From contig JAEYZN010000046.1 in the NCBI GenBank assembly GCA_023428025.1, positions 1 to 62,200 on the forward strand: a DNA stretch of 62,200 bases, read 5' to 3'. The DNA is from Bacillota bacterium (lineage in GTDB: Bacteria; Bacillota; Clostridia; Christensenellales; SZUA-584). The position numbers and the translations under genes were made by a program. Below are positions 33,366-42,653 of the stretch, piece after piece. Every line of letters starts with the position of its first letter. Within the stretch, counting starts at the first letter, position 1. The notes beneath the pieces were generated by a model. It saw only the letters and a list, made by a program, of their open reading frames with translations, was not told the DNA's origin and did no database searches.

Positions 33366-34997
33366 TCAGACACTGCCTTGTTCGTTGGTTTGCGGTCGCA
33401 CGATGATATGTCCCGCTCCTTTCAGCAGGTGTGCATCCGCCGCGCCCGACTTCACCACATGCACGCCGTTGATAAATACATCGCAGATTCCCGCCGGCCG
33501 CCCGCACGCATCTTCCTGAGCGGACACTGTGGCCGGGTCAAATATCGTGATATCTGCAGCACTGCCTTTATCCAGATAGCCGCGGTTCCGTATGCCGAAC
33601 CGGTCGGCCACGGCGCCGGTCATCTTGCGCACCGCCGCTTCCATCGGAATGGCCCGCGTCTCGCGCGACAGCGCCAGAAACCGCGGGAAGCAGCCGTAGG
33701 CGGACGCGTTCTGGATGCCGTTCGCCTCGATCCACGCGTCCGTCATGAACAGCGACGGCTCATGGCGCATCAGCTTTTTGATGATATCCTCGTTGTAATA
33801 ACGGTACATGTTGACGCGGCCCTTGCCATCGCTCATATCCACGACGCGCAGATAAGCGTCCAACGGGCTCGCCTTCCACGCTGCCGCCAGCTCGCTGATG
33901 CGCTTGCCGCAGATGCCCTCATGGCCTTCGCCCGCCCATGCGACCTGGATATCCCCGAAATCGAAGCCCAGCGCGCGCTTGGTGACGCCGATCTCCAGCG
34001 CGAGGCGCGCCCGCTTGGATAAGCTTCGGCGCTGTTCCTTGGGCAGTGTGAGATACCAGCTGGGCAGCACCACCGTGATGACAGAGACGCCGAACGTCAT
34101 CGCGTACATGTCGTATGTGAAATCCAGCCCTTCCGCGCGCGCCTGGTCGATGAGCTCAAGGCTCTTGTCCACGGTGCGCCACGTGGCCTTGCCGACGAAT
34201 ATGTGGTGGGAATAGTGCATGCGCACGCCGGTGCGGCGCGTCAGGTCAATCATCTCGCGAAGCGCCCTGAGGTTGTGGGCCTCGCCGCCGATGGGCGGCT
34301 GATACGACGTGGAAGCGGCGGACTGCGCCCGCGAATGCACCGTGATGATGCCGCCGCGCCGCGCCGTGATGCGGGCGGCATCGTCCAGCTCATCCCACCC
34401 TGCATACCGGTCCGGCTCGTACATGAGGCCGTAGGACAGCCCGAATACGCCCTGATCAAAGGATTGCGCCAGCTTGGCATTGTGGCGCTGCATCTCGTCC
34501 GGCGTGAGCGGACGGTTTTCATACCCGGCCAGCCCGATGCGGATGGAGCCGTGCCCCTGCAACGGCACAAGGTTGAGCGGCGTCGTGAGTTCCGCGGCGG
34601 CACGCCAGCCCTCGAATGTGGAATAATCGCCGAATGTTTCGCCCATCTCGAAAAGCCCGCTGCCCAGCAGATGGTAATAGGGCGTCCCGGCTTCGAAGCC
34701 GAAGGGCGAAAAACCGCAGTTGCCCGCCACCTGCGTGGTGATGCCCTGCTCCACGAAGGGCGCAAAATACGGCATGGGATTCGGCCGTGCGGCGAACCAG
34801 TCATTGTGGGAGTGCGCGTCGATGAAACCGGGGGTGATCGCTTTGCCCGCGCAGTCGATCACCTCCCCGTCGAAACGAGCGGGCGCTTCGCCGGTCAGCA
34901 CGTCCAGAATGGTATCGCCGTCAATGACGACTGACCCCGGTCGGGCGGCGCTGCCGGTTCCGTCAAAAAGCATACCGTTATTCAGCAATATCTTCAT
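33366..34997 (-). CDS. N-acyl-D-amino-acid deacylase, amidohydrolase superfamily
   Basis: A 543-residue protein. Metal-site and family motifs: ITPGFIDAHSHNDW, QVAGNCGFSPFGF, VHSRAQ, HYSHHIF and near the end RGYLDKGSAADITIFDPATV. The overall length and the GNCG block fit D-aminoacylases/dihydroorotase-like D-hydantoinase relatives. It releases D-amino acids from N-acylated forms in the cytoplasm, possibly recycling peptide or wall material. It is convergent with the XRE pair. Confidence 0.88.
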   Translation of the reverse strand: MKILLNNGMLFDGTGSAARPGSVVIDGDTILDVLTGEAPARFDGEVIDCAGKAITPGFIDAHSHNDWFAARPNPMPYFAPFVEQGITTQVAGNCGFSPFGFEAGTPYYHLLGSGLFEMGETFGDYSTFEGWRAAAELTTPLNLVPLQGHGSIRIGLAGYENRPLTPDEMQRHNAKLAQSFDQGVFGLSYGLMYEPDRYAGWDELDDAARITARRGGIITVHSRAQSAASTSYQPPIGGEAHNLRALREMIDLTRRTGVRMHYSHHIFVGKATWRTVDKSLELIDQARAEGLDFTYDMYAMTFGVSVITVVLPSWYLTLPKEQRRSLSKRARLALEIGVTKRALGFDFGDIQVAWAGEGHEGICGKRISELAAAWKASPLDAYLRVVDMSDGKGRVNMYRYYNEDIIKKLMRHEPSLFMTDAWIEANGIQNASAYGCFPRFLALSRETRAIPMEAAVRKMTGAVADRFGIRNRGYLDKGSAADITIFDPATVSAQEDACGRPAGICDVFINGVHVVKSGAADAHLLKGAGHIIVRPQTNEQGSV

Positions 34998-35199
34998 CGT
35001 GATCTCCTTGCATATGTCATAATACAGGAATACTATTTTATCTGGCTGTCACTATCGGCGTCATTGCTGAGTGAAAAGGAATGGGTGTCGGGCTTACTGA
35101 CTTGATTGTACCACGCAGCGGCCGCGGTGCAAAGCCGATAGCCCGGAAAATATTGAAGGACCGTTGCCCCAGCGCCAAACAGCTTTCCGAGATGCTGTG

Positions 35200-35228
35200 T
35201 TGAATATGCGCACGGCCGGGTGTATACT
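35200..35228 (+). promoter_or_regulatory. Promoter of lgt
   Basis: TTGAAT (35200-35205) and TATACT (35223-35228) with a 17-bp spacer lie 28 bp before the lgt start. Confidence 0.55.
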
Positions 35229-35256
35229 CTACAAAAAGACTTATAGCAGGAGGCCT

Positions 35257-36045
35257 ATGTATAACGATATTTTGACGATAGGGCCGGTGACCATACACGG
35301 CTATGGACTGATGATTGCGATCGGCGTCCTATGCGCGATGATCATTGGCGTCCGGCGCGCCAAAAGCAAAGGGTTGAGCGCCGATATCGTCATGAATCTC
35401 GGGATCATCGTGCTGGTCGCCGGGTTTGTCGGCGCGAAGCTGCTGTTTTGCATCGTTGAACTGCCGTCATTCCTGAAAGATCCGCTTTCGATATTGTCCG
35501 GCAGCGGCTTTGTCGTATACGGGGGCATCATCGCGGGCATCTTGGCCGCCATGCTTTATTGCCGGAAAAAAGGCGTCAGCTTTTTGCAGCATTTCGATCT
35601 GATCATCCCCTCGGTGGCCGTTGCGCAGGGGTTTGGGCGTATTGGCTGTTTTCTGGCCGGCTGCTGCTATGGCGCTCACACGGACCTGCCCATCGGCATT
35701 GTGTTTGAGAATTCCGCGCTCGCACCCAACGGCATACCGCTGTTTCCCACGCAGCTCGTTTCCAGCGCGGGGGATTTTCTCATCGCGCTGGTCCTGATCC
35801 TTTTCGCCCGCAAAGCCAGAAGCGCCGGGAAGGTGGCAGGCCTTTACCTCATCCTTTACAGCGTGGGCCGGTTCGCCATTGAGTTCTTCCGTTCGGACGC
35901 GCGCGGCAGCGTCGGCGCGCTCTCCACGTCGCAGTTCATCGCGTTCTTTATGCTCGCAGGCGGCCTGCTGTTGTTTTTCCGGGACCGGCTGCCCTGGCTG
36001 CGCGGTGAGCTCGCTAAACAGCCAAAGGATCCTGACGTCTTATAA
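35257..36045 (+). CDS. lgt: Prolipoprotein diacylglyceryl transferase
   Basis: A 262-residue polytopic membrane protein; AUG 35257 follows AGGAGG. Its signature is GRIGCFLAGCCYG, the Cys-containing variant of the Lgt GRxGNFxNxE motif found in one Firmicute branch, and VGRFAIEFFRSDARG near the C-terminus is also typical. It attaches diacylglycerol to lipobox cysteines; clients in this window include PotD, the 54.3-kb lipoprotein and the 55.8-kb binding protein. Confidence 0.9.
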   Translation: MYNDILTIGPVTIHGYGLMIAIGVLCAMIIGVRRAKSKGLSADIVMNLGIIVLVAGFVGAKLLFCIVELPSFLKDPLSILSGSGFVVYGGIIAGILAAMLYCRKKGVSFLQHFDLIIPSVAVAQGFGRIGCFLAGCCYGAHTDLPIGIVFENSALAPNGIPLFPTQLVSSAGDFLIALVLILFARKARSAGKVAGLYLILYSVGRFAIEFFRSDARGSVGALSTSQFIAFFMLAGGLLLFFRDRLPWLRGELAKQPKDPDVL

Positions 36046-36070
36046 TGGAGCATAAAGTCGGCAAATCAGG

Positions 36071-36105
36071 GAATACAAATGGGCGGCCATTGGCCGCCCG
36101 TATTC
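36071..36105. terminator. Convergent hairpin between lgt and the GGGtGRT gene
   Basis: GGGCGGCCA (36081-36089) and TGGCCGCCC (36091-36099) pair, flanked by a second layer GAATAC/GTATTC (36071-36076 and 36100-36105). It is symmetric, so it can act on both strands; the T-run is weak. Confidence 0.55.
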
Positions 36106-36127
36106 GTTGTTTGAGTTATGTAGAGCT

Positions 36128-37126
36128 TTACGACAGCGCCTGTTCCACCGCCACGGCCACCGCCACGGAAGCGCCGACCATCGGGTTGTTGCCCATGCCG
36201 ATGAGGCCCATCATTTCCACGTGCGCCGGAACGGAAGAGGAACCCGCGAACTGCGCGTCGCCGTGCATGCGGCCCATGGTGTCCGTCATACCGTAGGAAG
36301 CGGGGCCCGCCGCCATGTTGTCCGGATGCAGCGTGCGGCCCGTGCCGCCGCCCGAAGCCACGGAGAAGTATTTCTTGCCGTTCTCGATCGCCCACTTCTT
36401 ATAAGTGCCCGCTACGGGATGCTGGAAGCGGGTGGGGTTGGTGGAGTTGCCGGTGATGGACACGTCCACGCCTTCATGCCGCATGATGGCCACGCCTTCG
36501 GACACGTCGTCCGCGCCGTAGCATTTGACCGACGCGCGCGTGCCGGTGGAGAAGGCTTTCTCCCAGACGATCTTGAGCTCGCCGGTGGCGTAGTCGTATT
36601 CCGTCTCCACGTTGGTGAAGCCGTTGATGCGCGAGATGATGTAGGCCGCGTCCTTACCAAGGCCGTTCAGGATGACGCGGAGCGGCGTCTTGCGAACCTT
36701 GTTGGCCGTCTTCGCGATACCGATGGCGCCTTCCGCCGCCGCGAAGGACTCGTGTCCGGCGAGGAAGCAGAAGCACTGCGTCTCTTCACGCAGCAGCATC
36801 GCCGCCAGATTGCCGTGGCCAAGGCCCACTTCGCGCTGCGCCGCCACGCTGCCGGGGATGCAGAACGCCTGCAGGCCGATGCCGATAGCTTCCGCCGCGT
36901 CCGCCGCGACCTTGCAGCCTTTTTTGAGCGCGATGGCCGCGCCCAGCGTGTAGGCCCACACGGCGTTGTCAAACGCGATGGGCTGCACGCCCTTCACGAT
37001 GCCCGCCACGTCGACGCCGCGCTGCTGGCAGAACTCTTCAACCTGCTCCAGGCTCTCAAAGCCGTATTGCTTCATGCAGGCTTCGATGCCCGCGATGCGT
37101 CTGTTATAACCTTCGAATGTCACCAT
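36128..37126 (-). CDS. GGGtGRT protein
   Basis: A 332-residue protein. The eponymous GGGTGRT block occurs at about 252, followed by a conserved tail (MTDTMGRMHGDAQFAGSSSVPAHVEMMGLIGMG), and an LAGHESFAAAEGAIGIAK block is present. The family is named for this motif and has no assigned biochemical function that I know of. It always seems to accompany a NifU-like scaffold gene, here 12 bp upstream, suggesting a role in iron-sulfur cluster or metallocofactor handling (inference). AGGAGGTC precedes its AUG. Confidence 0.88.
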   Translation of the reverse strand: MVTFEGYNRRIAGIEACMKQYGFESLEQVEEFCQQRGVDVAGIVKGVQPIAFDNAVWAYTLGAAIALKKGCKVAADAAEAIGIGLQAFCIPGSVAAQREVGLGHGNLAAMLLREETQCFCFLAGHESFAAAEGAIGIAKTANKVRKTPLRVILNGLGKDAAYIISRINGFTNVETEYDYATGELKIVWEKAFSTGTRASVKCYGADDVSEGVAIMRHEGVDVSITGNSTNPTRFQHPVAGTYKKWAIENGKKYFSVASGGGTGRTLHPDNMAAGPASYGMTDTMGRMHGDAQFAGSSSVPAHVEMMGLIGMGNNPMVGASVAVAVAVEQALS

Positions 37127-37138
37127 TGATTTGACCTC

Positions 37139-37831
37139 CTATTTCACGCGCGGGTCGATGTACTTCGCCGCGCCTTCGAACTGCCCGTAAAAGTTGGTGT
37201 TTTTGGCAAGCGCCGTCGCCGGGTCAACGCCCTTGCGGATGGCTTCCATCATCTTGCCAAGGTGCACGAACTTGTAGCCGATGACCTCGTCGGTGTCGCT
37301 CAGCGCCAGCTCGGTCACATAGCCTTCGGCCATCTCAAGGTAACGGACGCCCTTGGCCTGCGTGCTGTACATCGTGCCCACCTGAGAGCGGAGGCCTTTG
37401 CCGAGGTCTTCGAGGCCCGCGCCGATGGGCAGGCCGCATTCGGAAAACGCCGTCTGCGTGCGGCCGTAAACGATCTGAAGAAACAGCTCGCGCATGGCGG
37501 TGTTGATCGCGTCGCACACGAGGTCGGTATTGAGCGCTTCGAGCAGCGTCTTGCCGGAGAGCACTTCGGCGGCCATCGCGGCGCTGTGCGTCATGCCGCT
37601 GCAGCCGATGGTCTCGATGAGCGCCTCTTCAATGATGCCTTCCTTCACGTTGAGCGTCAGCTTGCACGCGCCCTGCTGCGGCGCGCACCAGCCCACACCG
37701 TGCGTCAGGCCGGAAATATCGGTGATCTGTTTGGCCTTTACCCAGAGGCCTTCTTCGGGAATGGGCGCCGGGCCATGCTTGGGGCCTTTGGCCACATATA
37801 CCATTTCGTCCACTTCTCTGGAACACTGCAT
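37139..37831 (-). CDS. NifU-like iron-sulfur scaffold-type protein
   Basis: A 230-residue protein; AUG 37831 has AGGAGG upstream. Cysteines are placed as in NifU/IscU-like N-terminal domains: GWCAPQQGACK, IGCSGMTHS, DLVCDAI and FSECGLPIG. The stretch IEEALIETIGCSGMTHSAAMAAEVLSG is diagnostic of the subgroup paired with GGGtGRT. It probably holds a transient Fe-S cluster. It forms an operon with the GGGtGRT gene, behind a good promoter. Confidence 0.82.
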   Translation of the reverse strand: MQCSREVDEMVYVAKGPKHGPAPIPEEGLWVKAKQITDISGLTHGVGWCAPQQGACKLTLNVKEGIIEEALIETIGCSGMTHSAAMAAEVLSGKTLLEALNTDLVCDAINTAMRELFLQIVYGRTQTAFSECGLPIGAGLEDLGKGLRSQVGTMYSTQAKGVRYLEMAEGYVTELALSDTDEVIGYKFVHLGKMMEAIRKGVDPATALAKNTNFYGQFEGAAKYIDPRVK

Positions 37832-37895
37832 GTAATATAATCCTCCTGTTTTAAGAATCAAAACTTGTTCTCAAAAAGCCTGATAATTCTTTAAC

Positions 37896-37923
37896 ATTAT
37901 ACCAGCAAAACATAAAGAATCAA
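37896..37923 (-). promoter_or_regulatory. Promoter of the NifU-like/GGGtGRT operon
   Basis: On the minus strand TTGATT (37923-37918) and TATAAT (37901-37896) have a 16-bp spacer, 65 bp before the start codon. The rest of 37932-38125 holds no gene. Confidence 0.5.
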
Positions 37924-38125
37924 ATGTTTTATGAAGGCCAGGCTTACAAAGGCTTTTTGGGAATCCAAAAGGGACGATTCGCGCCATTCCTTGTTCACGC
38001 CATCGGGAGTGCGGGCGGTGCCAAATCCTTAACCAATCAGTATACGCAAAAACGGCAAAAAATATACATACAAAGCAAAAAAAATTGGGGCGTATCGGCA
38101 AATTATACGCCGCGGTTTGGCGCGG

Positions 38126-38159
38126 AGCGACAATGTTCACAACGCCGTCCTCCTATAAT
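38126..38159 (+). promoter_or_regulatory. spoIIE promoter candidate with Spo0A-box-like site
   Basis: TATAAT (38154-38159) lacks a good -35, and a sequence AGCGACAAT (38126-38134), close to the inverted Spo0A box TTCGACA, lies where the -35 would be. Bacillus spoIIE has the same design, a sigma-A promoter activated by Spo0A-P with boxes in place of a normal -35. Confidence 0.4.
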
Positions 38160-38199
38160 AGGGGTTACCATATCGGACGACGGGAGTTGATCATACCAA

Positions 38200-40518
38200 A
38201 TGCCATCTGCAGTGCTTGAGACCCAAAGCTGCCGGGACACGAAACCTGTGGCTGCCCACCAGACCGAGCTGCTTAAAAAGATATTGTTTTTGCTGCTTTA
38301 TATGGCCGTCGCTTTTCTGCTGGCGCGCATCCGCCTGCTGGGCGCGATATCGCCGCTGGGCCCCGCGTTTATCGCCGCGTGCTATGTGCGCAGCCGATAT
38401 GAGGTGCTGGCCGCCACGGCGGGCGTGTGCTTTGGCGCGCTGCTGGTGCCGGAGGATACGCTGTATATCGTCAGCGTGTCGCTGATGGTGTGCGGCGCGC
38501 TGCTGGCGGTGGGGCAGAGCCGCCGCTGGATGGCGATGATGGTGACCGCGTGCGCCTACGCGGTGGGCGCGATCGTCTTTAAAACGGAAGATTTACAGAT
38601 ATTCATGACGACGGTGCTGGAATGCCTGATGGCGCTGGTGATGATATATGTGTCCGGCACGCTGCTGCAGATATTTCAGGGCGGCAAAAAGCGCACTCTG
38701 TTTTCCACGGAGGAGACAATATGCCTCGCGCTGGGCGCACTGGTGCTGATATGCATGTTCGGCCAGCTGAATGTGATGGGCGTGTACATCGCGGACATCA
38801 TCGCGATGCTGCTGGTGCTGTTCATTGCGTATGCGGGCGGCCCGGCGCTGGGCGCGGGCGTGGGGCTGGTGGCCGGCCTGGCGCTGTGCCTTGGCATACT
38901 GGCGGACCTGTCCATGGTGGCGATGCTGGGCGCGGCCGGGCTGGTGGCCGGCACGCTGCGCAAGCTGAAGAAGCCGGGCGCCGCGCTGGGATTTCTGCTG
39001 ACGGTGCTGATGATCGTGGTGGCGCTGGCACAGATGCCGCTGTGGCATCTGCTGATGATCGAAGCGGCGGCGGCCACGCTGGTGTTCTGCGTGCTGCCGG
39101 GTAAGCTGTTCGTGTTTGCGGGCAAGTTTATCGATATCAAAACGCGGCGGGAGTTTGAAAACAACATGCACGCGCATCGTTTCAAGGAGCTGACGGTGGG
39201 GCGTTTAAAGGAAGTCTCGCAGGTGTTTTTGCAGACGGGCGATATGTTCGCGCGCGACGCGGAGGAGAAGCTGGCGGGCGGCGACATATCGGGCGTGCTG
39301 TCGCTGGTGGCGGAGGGCACCTGCAAGGACTGCGTGTTCAAGAAAAGCTGCTGGGACAAGGATTTTCTCAATACGTACGGCGTGCTGAACCGGCTGCTGG
39401 CCGCTTTCGAGAAGAACGGCAGCATCGACGAGAGTTGCCTGGACCCGGCGTTTGTCAAGAAGTGCTTCAATGTGAAGGGCATACTGGCCGCGGCGGAGAA
39501 CGTGTTCAGCGCGTATCTGCTGAGTCTGAAATGGCGCAGGAAGATCGAGGAGTCCCGCGTGGTCACCGGGCGGCAGCTGAAAGGCGTCGCCAAGGTGGTG
39601 TCGGATATCGGGAAGGAGATGGACACCGGCTTTAAGTTTCTGGAGCAGATGGAGGAACGTATCGTGGCGGCGCTGGATGCCGAGAGCATACGCGCGCGCG
39701 AGGTATGCGCGGAAAACGTGGCCGGGCAGGTGGCGGTGGGGATGAAGGTGCGAAACTGCGGCGGCTCAACCGACTGCAGTCATGACATTGAACGGACATT
39801 GTCCGGCGTGTGCGGCGTGAAGATGCAGAAAACGGCCGAGTCGGCCTGCGGCGGCGGAACATACTGCACGCTGCGTTTCGAACAGGCCAGAAAATTCCGC
39901 GTGGAGACAGGCGCGGCGGACCTCGCCAAAGACAAGGTGTCGGGGGACAGCCGCGTGTGCGTGGGACTAAAGGACGGGCGGTATCTGATGATGATATGCG
40001 ACGGCATGGGCAGCGGCGAGAACGCGCGCCGGGAGAGCGACGCGGCGGTGTCGCTGATCGAGAACTTCTATCATGCCGGGTTCGACGACGCGATCATTTT
40101 CGATACCATCAACCGGCTGTTGATACTCAAGAGCGACGAGGACATGTTCACGACGGTGGACCTGTGCCTGATGAACCTGAGGACAGGTGCGGCCACGTTT
40201 ACCAAGATTGGCGCGGAACCTTCATATATATTGAGGCGCGACGGCGTATCGGTGGTCACGCCCGGCTCTCTGCCCATCGGCATCGTGGACGAAGTCCGGC
40301 CTGTCAACATCCACAAGACGCTGGAGCCGGGGGATCTGGTCGTGATGATGAGCGACGGCGTGTCCGAGGCGGTTGGAGACGACACGGCTCAGTGGTTCGC
40401 CGGCATCCCGCAGGATGACGCGCAGGAGGCGGCGGACACGATATTGGCCAAGGCGCTGTCCGGCAGGTCCGTGCGGGACGATATGACGGTGATGGTCGGG
40501 CGGGTGACGGAAGGGTGA
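38200..40518 (+). CDS. spoIIE: Stage II sporulation protein E, PP2C-type phosphatase
   Basis: A 772-residue protein with about ten N-terminal membrane segments (about 25-310), a central regulatory domain with a cysteine-rich patch (CKDCVFKKSCW), and a C-terminal PP2C/SpoIIE phosphatase domain (about 560-770) with metal-site motifs MICDGMGSG and MMSDGVSEA. It dephosphorylates SpoIIAA to release sigma-F in the forespore. The AUG has GGGAG about 14 nt upstream, a rather long gap. Confidence 0.95.
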   Translation: MPSAVLETQSCRDTKPVAAHQTELLKKILFLLLYMAVAFLLARIRLLGAISPLGPAFIAACYVRSRYEVLAATAGVCFGALLVPEDTLYIVSVSLMVCGALLAVGQSRRWMAMMVTACAYAVGAIVFKTEDLQIFMTTVLECLMALVMIYVSGTLLQIFQGGKKRTLFSTEETICLALGALVLICMFGQLNVMGVYIADIIAMLLVLFIAYAGGPALGAGVGLVAGLALCLGILADLSMVAMLGAAGLVAGTLRKLKKPGAALGFLLTVLMIVVALAQMPLWHLLMIEAAAATLVFCVLPGKLFVFAGKFIDIKTRREFENNMHAHRFKELTVGRLKEVSQVFLQTGDMFARDAEEKLAGGDISGVLSLVAEGTCKDCVFKKSCWDKDFLNTYGVLNRLLAAFEKNGSIDESCLDPAFVKKCFNVKGILAAAENVFSAYLLSLKWRRKIEESRVVTGRQLKGVAKVVSDIGKEMDTGFKFLEQMEERIVAALDAESIRAREVCAENVAGQVAVGMKVRNCGGSTDCSHDIERTLSGVCGVKMQKTAESACGGGTYCTLRFEQARKFRVETGAADLAKDKVSGDSRVCVGLKDGRYLMMICDGMGSGENARRESDAAVSLIENFYHAGFDDAIIFDTINRLLILKSDEDMFTTVDLCLMNLRTGAATFTKIGAEPSYILRRDGVSVVTPGSLPIGIVDEVRPVNIHKTLEPGDLVVMMSDGVSEAVGDDTAQWFAGIPQDDAQEAADTILAKALSGRSVRDDMTVMVGRVTEG

Positions 40519-40678
40519 GCCCTGCAGGCTTCATTGCCCCGGACCATTTTCATGGCCCGTCAGGACACTGACAAAGCCCAAATGCTGCGCCCAATTTCCG
40601 CTTGCTCCCCGAAGTAGCGCTGCTACACCATCGTCACAATGCGCGAAACGCCTTGCATTTGGAGCTTTTCAGCAATCT
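40519..40678. other. Short intergenic stretch between spoIIE and the sensor hydrogenase
   Basis: No gene or tRNA is visible. A 14-nt sequence, TTTTCATGGCCCGT (40547-40560), recurs exactly at 40738-40751 inside the next gene, possibly a remnant of a short duplication. No strong terminator was found. Confidence 0.35.
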
Positions 40679-42439
40679 TCATATTCCTGATTGCGTCTCA
40701 TTGGGATAACCCGGTTTGTCACCATGCTGGCGGAACGTTTTCATGGCCCGTGTAATGTCCTCGATGTAGTCGGAGACCTTGAGTATCGACTGGTCCACCT
40801 GGCCGCTGGATTGGGTGATGGACGCGATCGTTCTCCTGGAAAATTTGGTGGTGTCCGCGACCTCGCTGACGGACTGCTGAGACTTGTCTGCGAGTTCCCG
40901 CACGGCCTGCGCCACCACGGCGAAGCCCTTTCCGGCCGCGCCCGCGCGGGCCGCTTCCACAGCCGCGTTGAGTGAAAGCAGCTGCGTTTCCATCGCGATA
41001 TCGTTGATGAGCCGGGCCATCCGGGCATACTGGTCCAGCGCGCTCTCGACGTTGCCGATACCGCCCAGCACCTGTTCGAACAGCGCTTTGATCGAATCGA
41101 CCTCGGCGGAGATCTGCTTTAAGTTCTCAAGGCTGCTGCCGCGTTCCCGTATAAACGCGTCGTGCTCGAGCAGGATGTCGTGCCGCGTCTTTTCCATGCA
41201 GTTTTCGGGAACGTTGATGCCTTTGGCGATCTGCTCGGCCATGTCGCGGCAGGTTTCGCAGCCGCAGGCATAGCAGTTATGGGTGCGTTGTTCCCCGGTG
41301 GTTTTCCCCAGCGCCAAATAAGCGGCCTCCACGTCTTCCTCCGTATACCTCAAGGGCTCCACCGTCTGCGGCTTATAGCTTCTTATGAAGTCTGCAAGGC
41401 TGAGCCTTTTGTCGAACAGCGTGAAAAGCGCCGTCATGGCGTCCTGGCGGGACGGCTGGCTGTTCTGTATGGCGGCTGACCGTTGTTCATCCATGACCCT
41501 GTTGATACGGAACAGCGAACTGCCGTGATCGCAGCCGGTACCGGCGTTGCAGCCTTCCGGGCAATTCAGCACGTCGAAAAGCGCGGGGAGGTTTTCCACG
41601 GTTTCGTTTTCCATCAGGTCGATATGGCGGTAAACGGTGCTTTGGCCTTCGGATTTGTCTACCCGCAGTGTTTTACCCAGATAGAACTCGACATTCTCCT
41701 TTAAGCCGCCGGGCATGGAATAGATGCGGCCCATCGAAGCATCCACATGGTCGAACGCGAACTCGGCCTGTGGGATGCGGATGTTGTGCTTCTGAATATA
41801 ATCGATTAGATTTTTGAAGGTGACGTTGTAATGCACCAGACCGGTCTCGCTGAATTCGTGCTTCTTGGCGATGCATGGAGACAGCGCCGCGATCCTGGTT
41901 TTGATGCCGAGCGTTTTTTTCATAAACACTGCGGTGCACAGCATGGGGCTGTGTACGGGCGACAGCTTGTCCAGAAGCGCAGGGCGGTATTTGCTGATGT
42001 ATCGGACGATGGCCGGGCACGGCTGCGTGATGAGCGTGTGAGGCGCATTTTTCTCGATATAACGGATGTGCGCCCAGGTGCAGATATCCGCCCCCAGAGA
42101 GACATCCACCACAGCGGATACGCCGAGCGTTTTCAACCAGGCCAGGATGGAGGACGCATCTTCAAAGTTGGCGCGGAATGCGGGCGCAACGATGAGGGAT
42201 ATGGACACGCCGCTTTGCAGATCCGCAAAGAACCGCTCTGTGTCGTCGTCAAAATCCCGGGCGTTATGCTGGCAGACTTCAAGGCACGCCCCACAGGCGA
42301 TGCATTTGTTTTCGTCAATCCGGACTTTGATCTGGTTGTGGTCGAGATAGGCAATGTTGGCCTCGGAAACAGGGCATACGCGAACACAGCGGTTGCAGCC
42401 CTCACACTTCGCCGGGTCGGTTATGATGATATTATTCAT
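40679..42439 (-). CDS. [FeFe]-hydrogenase-like sensor fused to a chemoreceptor signalling domain
   Basis: A 586-residue soluble protein; AAGGAGAAGC precedes the AUG. Domains: two [4Fe-4S] ferredoxin motifs (C12/15/18/22 and C46/49/52/56); an H-cluster domain with all four cluster cysteines (C141 in TQPCP, C189 in SPCIAKK, C293 and C297 in NCPEGC); an extra Fe-S motif CYACGCETC (389-397); and a methyl-accepting-type signalling hairpin (about 440-580) with the tip LLSLNAAVEAARAGAAGKGFAVVA. The proton-shuttle Cys just before C141 is Pro, as in sensory rather than catalytic [FeFe]-hydrogenases. No membrane segment is seen. It likely senses H2 or redox and signals to CheA/CheW in the cytoplasm (inference). 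Confidence 0.88.
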   Translation of the reverse strand: MNNIIITDPAKCEGCNRCVRVCPVSEANIAYLDHNQIKVRIDENKCIACGACLEVCQHNARDFDDDTERFFADLQSGVSISLIVAPAFRANFEDASSILAWLKTLGVSAVVDVSLGADICTWAHIRYIEKNAPHTLITQPCPAIVRYISKYRPALLDKLSPVHSPMLCTAVFMKKTLGIKTRIAALSPCIAKKHEFSETGLVHYNVTFKNLIDYIQKHNIRIPQAEFAFDHVDASMGRIYSMPGGLKENVEFYLGKTLRVDKSEGQSTVYRHIDLMENETVENLPALFDVLNCPEGCNAGTGCDHGSSLFRINRVMDEQRSAAIQNSQPSRQDAMTALFTLFDKRLSLADFIRSYKPQTVEPLRYTEEDVEAAYLALGKTTGEQRTHNCYACGCETCRDMAEQIAKGINVPENCMEKTRHDILLEHDAFIRERGSSLENLKQISAEVDSIKALFEQVLGGIGNVESALDQYARMARLINDIAMETQLLSLNAAVEAARAGAAGKGFAVVAQAVRELADKSQQSVSEVADTTKFSRRTIASITQSSGQVDQSILKVSDYIEDITRAMKTFRQHGDKPGYPNETQSGI

Positions 42440-42653
42440 AGCTTCTCCTTGCTGCGGTTATCGAGTTGTCTTCTGTTATATCGGGGGAGTCGGTGTGCAG
42501 CTTGAGAAAAAAAGTTTAGAACCAAAAAGACTCAAAAGATATGCGCCGAAAGTTTGATTTCCAAATGCATCTGAGAACACAGCCGGCCGATTTTAATCAC
42601 ATGCTGCAATACGATTCGGCTTTTGCTGATGCCCCGGAAATAATTCTTTCTAT

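Noticed and set aside
33366..34997. Dihydroorotase or urease-alpha assignment for the amidohydrolase
   Set aside because: The GNCGFSPFG block and 543-residue length fit N-acyl-D-amino-acid deacylases better.
40547..40751. Exact 14-nt repeat near the sensor-hydrogenase end
   Set aside because: Too short and not extended by similarity on either side to claim duplication.
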